A DNA stretch of 64,000 nt from Bacillus mycoides (GTDB lineage: Bacteria; Bacillota; Bacilli; Bacillales; Bacillaceae_G): contig NZ_CP036132.1 in the NCBI RefSeq assembly GCF_018742245.1, positions 2,475,001-2,539,000 of the forward strand. Direction: 5' to 3'. The notes under the pieces were generated by a model. It did no database searches and was not told where the DNA came from. It was given only the letters and a program-made list of their open reading frames with translations. Positions 35,248 through 43,156 of the stretch are shown here, piece by piece; the first letter of the stretch is position 1, and the number at the start of each line of letters is the position of its first letter. The position numbers and the translations under genes were made by a program.

Positions 35248-36237
35248 TTATTCCATACGAAGGGCAATATTACCGAATTGTTCTCCTTGCTGCATTCGAT
35301 TTAAAGCTTGAATTGCTTCTTCTAATGGATATACTTTATCAATGATTGGTTTAATATTATGTTCCTCTATAAAATGAATCATCTCATTAAATTCCTCACT
35401 GCTCCCCATTGATGTTCCCATAATATCGATTTGATTATAAAATAATGCTCGTAACGGTAATTCAATTTTATCTCCTGAACTTGCACCAAAATTAACAATT
35501 CTTCCGTTTGGTTTTAATACATCAAAATATTTCAAGAAAGTCGCCGGACCTATACTATCTATAATTAAATCTACTTTTTCTCCATGTAAGCACTCTTCCC
35601 AAATACCAGAACTATTAAATGAAAAGTCTGCGCCATAGTTTTCTGCAGTCTTTCTTTTACTCTCTATCCTTGAAGTAACACTTACCTTTGCTCCAATTGC
35701 TTTAGCAAATAACATAGCATAAGTAGCTACACCACCGCCAATTCCCGGAATTAGGACATGTTCTTCAGATTTTAATCTACCTTTTGTAAAAAGCGCTCTA
35801 TATGCAGTTAATGCCGATAAAGATAACACACCAGATTCTTCCCACGTAAGATAGGATGGCTTTTTCACTACATTTTCAGCTGGCACAATAACATATTCGG
35901 CAAACGTTCCATCGGCTGGTCCGCCTAGTACTTCAGGTAACTCTGGTATTTCATGAGTGTTATTCCATCCAATACTAGGATTTATAATAACCTCTGTATG
36001 TAGTGCGATATTTGAAACACCGTCTCCTAATTCCGTAACAATACCTGCACCATCTGATCCTAGAATTAAAGGTAATTCCATTTCTTTTCTATTATTCATT
36101 ATAAATAAATCACGATGATTTAAACCTGCTGCTTTTAATCTCACTTTAACTTCCCCAACATTAGGTGTTATCTCAGGTGATAATTTATATTTTAAACCTT
36201 CTATTCCATTTTTATGTTGATGTACAATAGCTTTCAT
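35248..36237 (-). CDS. Zinc-type alcohol dehydrogenase-like protein (YogA-like MDR oxidoreductase)
   Basis: A 329-residue medium-chain dehydrogenase/reductase. GroES-like domain about 1-120 (AAGLNHRDLFIMNNRKEMELPLILGSDGAG), NAD(P)-binding Rossmann part about 140-270 with the nucleotide loop IPGIGGGVATYAMLFAKAIGA. The catalytic-zinc cysteine is replaced in the N-H-R-D motif, as in the quinone-oxidoreductase branch, so it is probably zinc-free. The substrate is unknown. ATG 36237 has AAAGGGGG 6-7 bases upstream. Single-gene unit. Confidence 0.88.
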   Translation of the reverse strand: MKAIVHQHKNGIEGLKYKLSPEITPNVGEVKVRLKAAGLNHRDLFIMNNRKEMELPLILGSDGAGIVTELGDGVSNIALHTEVIINPSIGWNNTHEIPELPEVLGGPADGTFAEYVIVPAENVVKKPSYLTWEESGVLSLSALTAYRALFTKGRLKSEEHVLIPGIGGGVATYAMLFAKAIGAKVSVTSRIESKRKTAENYGADFSFNSSGIWEECLHGEKVDLIIDSIGPATFLKYFDVLKPNGRIVNFGASSGDKIELPLRALFYNQIDIMGTSMGSSEEFNEMIHFIEEHNIKPIIDKVYPLEEAIQALNRMQQGEQFGNIALRME

Positions 36238-36310
36238 TAATAATCCCCCTTTATATTATTAATGTATCGAAAATATCGAAATAAATAAATTTTTTTGATT
36301 ATTAAACATT

Positions 36311-36348
36311 AAAAAAAGAGGAAATACATCTCATGTATTCCTCCTTTT
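36311..36348 (-). terminator. Terminator of the two-component operon
   Basis: GAGGAAATACAT / ATGTATTCCTC around a CTC loop, preceded on the plus strand by a run of A (T run leftwards). Confidence 0.85.
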
Positions 36349-36386
36349 AAATAACCCTTACAAAAAGAATTTTCCACCTTCAACTA

Positions 36387-37802
36387 TCAATGGGTAGCAT
36401 AAGGAAATGTAATCGTAACAACTGTTCCTTCATTTTCTTTACTCTCTAATTGAATAGTTCCGTTATATTTTTCTACAAGCCGTTTTGCAATAGATAGACC
36501 TAGCCCATTGCCACCTTGTTTTCGACTTCTCGCTTTATCGACTCTATAAAAACGGTTAAGAACAAATGATAAATCCGATTCAGGTATTCCCGTTCCATGA
36601 TCTATTATGCGAATATTAATTTTCCCCGACTGTATACTTGATTCAATACAAATATACTTATTAGCTTCTTTTGTATATTTCACTGCATTATCCATTACAA
36701 TAATACTAATTTGTTCTAAGTAAGATGGTGGTATTGAAACATACGCTTCATCTGCATCTAATTTCATATCAAATTGAACGTCAGGTTGCAGTACTGTAAA
36801 GTTTTGTGTAACTTGTTTTAATACGCTATTAACATGGACTCGTTCGGCTGCTATTGGATGCATCTGGTCTGATTCAGCTCTTGATAGCTCTAGCAATTCT
36901 GAAACTAATTTATTTAATCGATCTACTTCTTTTAGACTGGATTGAAGAGATTTATCCAATAATGCTGAATCATTTTTCCCCCATCGATTCAGCATTGATA
37001 AGTGCCCTTGAATAATTGTTAATGGTGTTCTTAATTCATGTGATGCGTCTTCTACAAACTGTTTTTGCTGTGTAAAAGAAGTTTCTACTTCATCCATCAT
37101 TTCATTAAAAAGAATCGATAATTTTGCGAGTTCATCATTATTTTCTCGTACTGGAACTCTTTCATTTAGTCCGTTTTTCTTAATACGCTTCATCGTATCC
37201 GTTATGCTTTGGACACTTGATAAAAGCTTTTTCGTTATAAGTATCCCGCCTAAAAAACTAAGCACTAATCCACATATCCCTGCAAAGACCATTACCACTA
37301 AGATAATTTTTAATAAATGATCAAATGTCTCTAAGTTTTTCGTAAGTTCAATAGTTCCCGTGAATTTTTTTGTTTGAATTGGTATGCGCTCAACTAATAT
37401 TCGATCTTCTATATGTCTTTTTATAAATGCTTCATCTTGTGTAACATTTTTTGGTTCTATCCACGATTCATTAAAATCTCGCGAAACAGTAACAATGGGT
37501 TTTCCATCATTTCCGATAATACGAATCATTTGATGTTTATCAATCATGTTGTTAAGAAATTCATTACTGTTTTCAAATGTTTTGCTCGAGAGCGTATCAT
37601 TTTTATCTTGAAAATATGCCGCTATTTCTGTCACTTGTCTATTTATTTGTTTCTGTTCATAATCTATAGTCCACTTATTAATTACAACAAATTGTAACGC
37701 GCTATATAAAATAAACAAAATGAATACTAGTGTAGTGGACCAAAGTGTTAATTTCCACTTTATAGGCAAATTTCTAATTCGGTACATAATGTTTTTTATC
37801 AT
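36387..37802 (-). CDS. Sensor histidine kinase (YkoH-like)
   Basis: A 471-residue membrane kinase: helix 1 at about 20-42, extracellular sensor 43-163, helix 2 at 164-188, HAMP 188-240, HisKA with phospho-acceptor His255 in DASHELRTPLTII, and HATPase with N box MDNAVKYT, DHGTGIP and GGNGLGLSIAK. It phosphorylates the OmpR-type regulator whose stop overlaps its ATG by four bases (37799-37802), so the pair is translationally coupled. The stimulus is unknown. The b-cytochrome-like gene upstream belongs to the same operon. Confidence 0.93.
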   Translation of the reverse strand: MIKNIMYRIRNLPIKWKLTLWSTTLVFILFILYSALQFVVINKWTIDYEQKQINRQVTEIAAYFQDKNDTLSSKTFENSNEFLNNMIDKHQMIRIIGNDGKPIVTVSRDFNESWIEPKNVTQDEAFIKRHIEDRILVERIPIQTKKFTGTIELTKNLETFDHLLKIILVVMVFAGICGLVLSFLGGILITKKLLSSVQSITDTMKRIKKNGLNERVPVRENNDELAKLSILFNEMMDEVETSFTQQKQFVEDASHELRTPLTIIQGHLSMLNRWGKNDSALLDKSLQSSLKEVDRLNKLVSELLELSRAESDQMHPIAAERVHVNSVLKQVTQNFTVLQPDVQFDMKLDADEAYVSIPPSYLEQISIIVMDNAVKYTKEANKYICIESSIQSGKINIRIIDHGTGIPESDLSFVLNRFYRVDKARSRKQGGNGLGLSIAKRLVEKYNGTIQLESKENEGTVVTITFPYATH

Positions 37803-38473
37803 TTCATTATATATCCAGCACCGCGGACTGTTTGGATATACTCCTCCTTATCTAAACTATGCAACTTATTACGTAGATAACGAACATATACATCGACTAT
37901 ATTTGTCTCAACCATTGCATCATATCCCCATACTTGGTCCAGTAAAATATCACGGGTAAGAACTCGATTAATATTTTTCATAAACATAAGCAGTAGCTCG
38001 AATTCTTTATTTGTAAGTTCAATTTCTTCATTTCCTTTAGTTATAGTTCGAGATTCAATCTGAAGCTGTAGATCTTTAAACGAAAGAAATGATGCGTGCT
38101 TTTGCTCTGTATTTTCTTCTCTCCTAAAAATCACTCTCATACGTGCTAAAAGTTCTTCAATCGCAAACGGTTTTGGAAGATAATCATCAGCTCCACTATC
38201 TAACCCTGTCACACGGTCCATAATACTATCACGAGCAGTCAACATGATAATAGGTGTACTTTTAGTTGCTCTTAGTCGACGACATACTTCCAGTCCGTTT
38301 AATCCTGGTAACATTAAATCAAGTAATATGAGATCGTAATTCTTTTCAAGTGCTGCTTCTAATCCCTTTCTTCCATCAAGTTGTATATCTACTATATATC
38401 CTTCATACTTTAATTCTAATTCTAAAAAATCTGCTAAGCTTTCCTCATCTTCAATAATTAGTATATGTTGCAA
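37799..38473 (-). CDS. OmpR-family response regulator (YkoG-like)
   Basis: A 224-residue regulator. The receiver has the acidic pocket at residues 8-10, phospho-acceptor Asp52, Thr79 and Lys101; the C-terminal winged helix runs about 125-224 (ELTNKEFELLLMFMKNINRV, VYVRYLRNKL, VRGAGYIMK). It pairs with the kinase directly downstream. TTG 38473 follows AGGAGGA by 7-8 bases. Candidate operators with 11-base phasing lie at 39074-39113, ahead of the operon. Confidence 0.93.
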   Translation of the reverse strand: MQHILIIEDEESLADFLELELKYEGYIVDIQLDGRKGLEAALEKNYDLILLDLMLPGLNGLEVCRRLRATKSTPIIMLTARDSIMDRVTGLDSGADDYLPKPFAIEELLARMRVIFRREENTEQKHASFLSFKDLQLQIESRTITKGNEEIELTNKEFELLLMFMKNINRVLTRDILLDQVWGYDAMVETNIVDVYVRYLRNKLHSLDKEEYIQTVRGAGYIMK

Positions 38474-38485
38474 CGATACTTCCTC

Positions 38486-39016
38486 CTATACGATTAAATG
38501 AATAAGTAATCCTATTCCGAATAAAACCGCAATGAATTGATGTACTTTTCGATACATCTTCAATTTTGTTTTCTGATTAGATTTCTGTAAACCAAATCCT
38601 GCAACCCCTAATGCTATTAAGGTTAAAAGAGAAAATATACCACTGTATATTAGTATTATATGACGACTTCCTTTTATTAAAAAGTAAACACCGTGAGTAG
38701 CCGCAACAGCTATTATAGTGTAACCAATTAGTATGTGAAACCGTTTTATAAAAAGATATAGCTCTTTAATTATTTTAAATCCGTGCATGTTTTTCTTCTT
38801 TAAAAATAACCATATATGACGTAAGAACCATGATGATACAGCTAGAATTGCCCCATATTCACCGAAAGAACCTAATTTCTTATTTAACCATTGTACATTT
38901 AATACATTCCCGTACGTAACATTAATAAATAGCACTTCCACACTACAAATAATAATAGTAATACCTATTATTTTAACGTACATATGAAAATATTTATTTC
39001 TTAGTATCTTCTCCAT
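38486..39016 (-). CDS. Membrane protein resembling ferric-reductase/b-type cytochrome domains
   Basis: A 176-residue integral membrane protein with five helices. Paired histidines occur in transmembrane context: IKRFHILIGYTII with AATHGVYFL, and MYRKVHQFIAVLFGIGLLIHLIV, a layout suited to heme coordination in ferric-reductase-like or cytochrome b561-type domains. It is first in the operon with the response regulator (12-base gap) and kinase, so the two-component system may sense or control membrane redox or heme (inference). ATG 39016 lacks a strong ribosome site (only AAAAGGGGATT about 10 bases upstream). Confidence 0.75.
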   Translation of the reverse strand: MEKILRNKYFHMYVKIIGITIIICSVEVLFINVTYGNVLNVQWLNKKLGSFGEYGAILAVSSWFLRHIWLFLKKKNMHGFKIIKELYLFIKRFHILIGYTIIAVAATHGVYFLIKGSRHIILIYSGIFSLLTLIALGVAGFGLQKSNQKTKLKMYRKVHQFIAVLFGIGLLIHLIV

Positions 39017-39073
39017 TTTATTTAATCCCCTTTTGACTCAAAAGCTCTATAATCAGCAGTGTATCAAGTAAAA

Positions 39074-39113
39074 GAGAGAATAACATGAGAGAAAGATTAA
39101 AATAAAATGAGAA
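39074..39113. promoter_or_regulatory. Phased ATGAGAA-type repeats upstream of the two-component operon
   Basis: GAGAGAA (39074-39080), ATGAGAG (39085-39091) and ATGAGAA (39107-39113) lie 11 and 22 bases apart, upstream of the operon start at 39016. OmpR-family regulators bind such direct repeats, so autoregulation is possible. Confidence 0.4.
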
Positions 39114-39125
39114 TCTGCAAATTAC

Positions 39126-39644
39126 TTATATTTTGTTTATATCCTTTTTGGCCAATTCTAATATGTTGCAAATAAACGGTGCTTTTGCATTTGTATATGA
39201 AACACGATCAAAAGGATATGTAGCAGCAAGTTTCTCTTTTAATTTTCTATATTCTTCACGTGCCCACTCATGATTTTTTAGAAATTCTCGAAATAATAGG
39301 TTGTTCTTCCATTCCACACTATTATAAATATAAACATGCAAATGATGACTACCCGCTCTCCATTTCCCTTTTCTAAAAAAACGCCAATTAGGTGTTTCTT
39401 TTGGAACATATTCATAGCCAATTTCCGCTAGGGGTTCCCTCCAATTTTCGGTAATTTGTAAATTTGTTACGCCGATCATCATATCAATAAGAGGTTTAGC
39501 CCCTAATCCTTCTACGGCTGTGCTTCCTATATGTTCAATAGCAATAATTTCTTCATTTAGTAACGGCACAATTTTATTTTTTTCATTTAAAAACTCTGTA
39601 TGCCAATAATGTTCGTACGGTTTAATTAAGATTTTCCCATCCAT
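39126..39644 (-). CDS. GrpB family (UPF0157) nucleotidyltransferase-like protein
   Basis: A 172-residue protein with the GrpB layout: IKPYEHYWHTEFLNEK, then IEHIGSTAVEGLGAKPLIDMMIGV (the GS...D nucleotidyltransferase-like core), WRAGSHHLHVY and FREFLKNHEWAREEYRKLKEKLA. Substrate and function are unknown for this family. ATG 39644 has AAGGAGG 7-8 bases upstream. Single gene. Confidence 0.92.
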   Translation of the reverse strand: MDGKILIKPYEHYWHTEFLNEKNKIVPLLNEEIIAIEHIGSTAVEGLGAKPLIDMMIGVTNLQITENWREPLAEIGYEYVPKETPNWRFFRKGKWRAGSHHLHVYIYNSVEWKNNLLFREFLKNHEWAREEYRKLKEKLAATYPFDRVSYTNAKAPFICNILELAKKDINKI

Positions 39645-39770
39645 TTTCTTTCCTCCTTATAACTATACATCATTATATTTATAAAATTTAATTGTATTAA
39701 CATAGGGATTTTACAAAATATGTCGAATATTATAATAGACAACTTAATTATACTAAATATGAGGTGAATC

Positions 39771-40652
39771 ATGAAAGATATTCCAGTTGAAATTCAATTA
39801 AATACTGTCACATTCCAACTAAAAAAACATCATAATTTTGATTGGCTTACGAAACTAGGAACAGTATTTGCAGTTTTTGACCAACAAGATTCCGGTAATA
39901 TAAGTTTCGGTGTTGAAAAGAATGGGAAAAAGAAGTTTATTAAATACGCAGGGGCACAAACACTCGCATATAATGCTTCTACAAATGAAGCTATAAAAAG
40001 ATTAAAAAACTCAGTTACTATATACAATGAATTAAAACACGTTTCTCTTATAAATTTAATTGATCACTACCCTTTACAACATGGATATGTTTTAATTTTT
40101 GATTGGTTTGACGGTGAATGTCTTCACCCGCACTGGAGTTTCCCACCCCCAGCAAAATACAATGATCCTAATTCACCATTTTATAAATATAAGAAATTAT
40201 CCGTTAAAGACAGACTGATTTCATTAAATTCTATTTTTAATTTCCATACTTACGTTGAACACAAACACTATGTAGCTATTGATTTTTATGACGGTAGTAT
40301 TTTATACAACTTTAAAACTAATGAAACAAAAATTTGTGATATTGATTTATACAGTAACACACCGTATGTAAATAAGATGGGGCGACTGTGGGGATCATCT
40401 CGTTTTATGTCACCTGAAGAGTTTCAACTTAACTCTATAATAGATGGAAAAACAAACGTATTTAATATGGGGGCTATAGCTTTTGCACTTTTAGGTGGCG
40501 GGCAAGATCGTTCCTTTATAAAATGGGAAGCTGGCGAAGGGTTATATGAAGTAGCATACCGTGCTGTAAATGAAAATCGTAGTAAGCGCTATGCGTCAAT
40601 GGAAGAGTTTAATAATGCATGGTTAAAAGTCTATAACACTGAAAAGTTATAA
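39771..40652 (+). CDS. Protein kinase-like fold protein
   Basis: A 293-residue protein with a degenerate eukaryotic-type kinase layout: glycine-loop equivalent SGNISFGVEKNGKKKFIKYAG (Lys57 as the ATP lysine), the catalytic-loop equivalent HYVAIDFYDGSILYN (Asp in place of HRD), the metal aspartate in CDIDLYSN (DFG-like) and SSRFMSPEEF (APE-like). It may be an active small-molecule or protein kinase or a pseudokinase. No membrane segment. ATG 39771 follows GAGGTG by 5 bases. It has its own strong terminator. Confidence 0.75.
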   Translation: MKDIPVEIQLNTVTFQLKKHHNFDWLTKLGTVFAVFDQQDSGNISFGVEKNGKKKFIKYAGAQTLAYNASTNEAIKRLKNSVTIYNELKHVSLINLIDHYPLQHGYVLIFDWFDGECLHPHWSFPPPAKYNDPNSPFYKYKKLSVKDRLISLNSIFNFHTYVEHKHYVAIDFYDGSILYNFKTNETKICDIDLYSNTPYVNKMGRLWGSSRFMSPEEFQLNSIIDGKTNVFNMGAIAFALLGGGQDRSFIKWEAGEGLYEVAYRAVNENRSKRYASMEEFNNAWLKVYNTEKL

Positions 40653-40661
40653 AAACTACAT

Positions 40662-40702
40662 ACATTATAAAAGTACATGTAAAACTTGTACTTTTATAAT
40701 GT
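40662..40702. terminator. Long perfect hairpin terminator
   Basis: ACATTATAAAAGTACA (40662-40677) pairs fully with TGTACTTTTATAATGT (40687-40702), a 16-base stem with a 9-base loop. Confidence 0.85.
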
Positions 40703-40746
40703 ATAATACATATGGGATTGAAATTCAGGATAACGGGGCATGTATT

Positions 40747-42018
40747 ATGAACTTTGTTTATATTAATCAAAATGTTTTAAATAATCTTCTTTATATTTTA
40801 AGCAGTATATTTATTTTTTATTTTATTTATGATAGTGGGTACTTCGGGAAGAAATATAAAAAACTACTTATCATTCTTTGTACGAGTATCCCACTAATTT
40901 TATGTATGCGGTATCCCATCTATATGGATGAAAATTATATTCACGATTTAAGACAAATCCCCTTTTTAATTGGTACACTTTATGGTGGATTTCCTGTCGG
41001 TATTGCATTACTCATGATTTTATTAATAATACGTTTTATGTTTTATGGTTTTAGCCTGTTAACAATCATTGTTTATGGAACGATGTTAATAATTACAGCA
41101 TTCGCATCATCAAAATTTAATACATACAATAGGAAAATAAAAGTAGCTTCATCTATGTTTTTAACTTTTTTCCTTGCAATATTTACAACAGTAATTGTTT
41201 TAACTCTATCAGATTTTGAAGTGAATAATTTGTACATTATTTATTTCATTCTATTACCAACTATTTTAATATTATTTATGGTCTATTTTAATGAGGTTTT
41301 AAAAGATGCAATATTCATGCGATCAAAATTAATAAAAGTTGAAAAAATGGAGATTGTCAGCCAACTCGCTGCAAGTATTTCACATGAAGTAAGGAATCCA
41401 TTGACTGTTGTAAAAGGATTTACACAACTTTTAAAAACACCCAATATAACTCAACAATCCAAAGATGAGTATATTGACCATATTCTTGAAGAGTTAAATC
41501 GTGCACAAGCAATTATTGATGATTACTTAACTTTTGCCAAACCGGCTTCAGAAAGACTAGATCATATTTCAGTGGGGCACGAGTTAAATCGAGTTATTAA
41601 TATGATGTTGCCTTTTTCTAACATGAATACTATTAATATTACAAAAGAGTTCTCCGGTGGAACAATTATTGGTAATACACAGCACTTCCATCAATGTTTT
41701 TTAAACTTAATTAAAAACAGTATTGAAGCAATGCCGAATGGCGGTGATCTTATTATTTCTGCATCTGTTAGTAATAATAAGGTCATAATAAGGATTCAAG
41801 ATAGTGGAATTGGAATGTCTCAAGAGCAAATCAATCGATTTGGCGAACCGTATTTTAGTACAAAAACGAAAGGTACTGGTTTAGGTACGATGGTTGCTGT
41901 AAAAATTATCGAAACGATGCGAGGCACATTGAAAATCCGAAGTGTTATAAATAAAGGAACTACTTTAACTATCACATTACCTAAATACAGTAATGAAGAG
42001 ATTTCGTATAATAAATGA
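40747..42018 (+). CDS. Sporulation-type sensor histidine kinase (KinB-like)
   Basis: A 423-residue kinase. Six hydrophobic helices (about 10-190) form a 5TM-5TMR-like sensor (RQIPFLIGTLYGGFPVGIAL is typical), followed by HisKA with His213 in SISHEVRNPLTVVKGF and HATPase with NSIEAMPNGG, DSGIGM and TKGTGLGTMVA. The architecture is that of KinB kinases feeding the sporulation phosphorelay, and no cognate regulator is adjacent, which agrees. The ATG at 40747 with ACGGGG upstream is preferred over ATG 40699, which lies in the preceding terminator. Confidence 0.9.
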   Translation: MNFVYINQNVLNNLLYILSSIFIFYFIYDSGYFGKKYKKLLIILCTSIPLILCMRYPIYMDENYIHDLRQIPFLIGTLYGGFPVGIALLMILLIIRFMFYGFSLLTIIVYGTMLIITAFASSKFNTYNRKIKVASSMFLTFFLAIFTTVIVLTLSDFEVNNLYIIYFILLPTILILFMVYFNEVLKDAIFMRSKLIKVEKMEIVSQLAASISHEVRNPLTVVKGFTQLLKTPNITQQSKDEYIDHILEELNRAQAIIDDYLTFAKPASERLDHISVGHELNRVINMMLPFSNMNTINITKEFSGGTIIGNTQHFHQCFLNLIKNSIEAMPNGGDLIISASVSNNKVIIRIQDSGIGMSQEQINRFGEPYFSTKTKGTGLGTMVAVKIIETMRGTLKIRSVINKGTTLTITLPKYSNEEISYNK

Positions 42019-42047
42019 AAAAGGAGCTATTAAGCTCCTTTTTCATT
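42018..42047 (+). terminator. Terminator of the KinB-like gene
   Basis: AAAAAGGAGC / GCTCCTTTTT with a TATTAA loop right at the stop codon. Confidence 0.88.
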
Positions 42048-42122
42048 TATTTCGATACAAAAAGTATCTGCTATGTTTTTTAAAGTTTACATTTTGTAGA
42101 GATTAATTAGAAATTAGTAACC

Positions 42123-42221
42123 TTAGCTCCAACAGCTACATCCAACAATAATTAATAAAATAAATAACACAACTAATAATGCGAAACCTCCACCAAAACC
42201 ACAAGAACCGCCGAAACTCAT
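42123..42221 (-). CDS. YjcZ-family sporulation mini-protein
   Basis: A 32-residue peptide beginning MSFGGSCGFGGGFALLVVLF and ending IVGCSCWS: a Gly-rich start, one hydrophobic helix and a Cys-x-Cys tail, as in YjcZ-type proteins of spore formers. The ATG at 42221 has AGGAGGGAA 5-6 bases upstream. Too short for standard ORF cut-offs. Probably expressed during sporulation (family knowledge). Confidence 0.85.
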   Translation of the reverse strand: MSFGGSCGFGGGFALLVVLFILLIIVGCSCWS

Positions 42222-42333
42222 ATTTTTCCCTCCTTTTGGTTTGAAAACTAATAGGTAGTTGATCATTTTAACTGGTTCGTATTATACAGTATGTGTATCT
42301 CCCTTTTTTGAGCATGTCTTCATAAAATTAGTA

Positions 42334-42359
42334 AAAGCACTCTATTGAGAGTGCTTTAA
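42334..42359 (-). terminator. Terminator of the ECF transporter operon
   Basis: AAAGCACTCT / AGAGTGCTTT overlapping the stop codon of the T-component gene. Confidence 0.8.
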
Positions 42360-43156
42360 AATGGGTACCAGAAACTCTTGAATACATTTACTTTTAAGTA
42401 CACTGCAATAATTAAAATGATAATACCAACAAAAAGAGTGATGTAATCTACTTTTTGAGCATTCTTTGCATAGTACCACGTACGTTTGTCTTTCTTTCCA
42501 AACCCTCTTAAATCCATTGCATTTGAAACCGTATCAATTCTTTCTAAAGAATGAATAATAAGTGGCCAAAAAATCAAAATACGATTTTTCATACGAATCC
42601 ATAAACTTGCTTCTCCCTTTTCAAAAGGTACGCCTCTTGCCTCCTGTGCATGTTTAATGATTATATATTCAGATTGAATGTTTGGTATATAACGCAGTGC
42701 AATATTTATTGCATATGTAATTTTATAAGGAATGGTAAATTTATTTAAGCTGCTGACAAATTCACTTGGATGAGTTGTATAAATAAAAAGAAGTGTAAAT
42801 GGTAATAACGTAAAATATTTTAATGAAAGTGTAGCGGCAAAAAATAATGTTTCGTATGTAATTGTTGCATAACCTATATGAAAAAAAGATGTGTATGTTC
42901 CTGTTAATTCTGATCCATATGCTGGAGTAATAACAAGAATCATAACAGAATTTAATAAACTAAATGTAAATATAACACTGAAAACAACAATAATTTTACG
43001 AAACTGAATTTTAGCGATTAAGAGGCCTACACATCCAATAATAAATAAAATTAGCAACATACGAAAATCAAAAAATAAAAAAGTAAGAGTCATACAAAAT
43101 ATAAATAAAGATAACTTAATTGCACCATCCATACGATGAAAATATGTATTATGCAT
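42356..43156 (-). CDS. ECF transporter T component (EcfT/CbiQ family)
   Basis: A 266-residue membrane protein with five to six helices. The two cytoplasmic coupling motifs of EcfT are present, A-R-G in KHAQEARGVPFEKG (about 168-181) and L-R-G in NAMDLRGFGKKDKRTWY (about 213-229). EcfT links the ATPases to the substrate-binding S component. Its ATG overlaps the upstream ATPase gene by 8 bases. It is last in the three-gene operon. Confidence 0.92.
   Translation of the reverse strand: MHNTYFHRMDGAIKLSLFIFCMTLTFLFFDFRMLLILFIIGCVGLLIAKIQFRKIIVVFSVIFTFSLLNSVMILVITPAYGSELTGTYTSFFHIGYATITYETLFFAATLSLKYFTLLPFTLLFIYTTHPSEFVSSLNKFTIPYKITYAINIALRYIPNIQSEYIIIKHAQEARGVPFEKGEASLWIRMKNRILIFWPLIIHSLERIDTVSNAMDLRGFGKKDKRTWYYAKNAQKVDYITLFVGIIILIIAVYLKVNVFKSFWYPF

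Noticed and set aside
40699..40746. ATG 40699 as start of the KinB-like kinase
   Set aside because: This start lies inside the terminator of the preceding gene and has no ribosome site; the hydrophobic sensor begins at ATG 40747.
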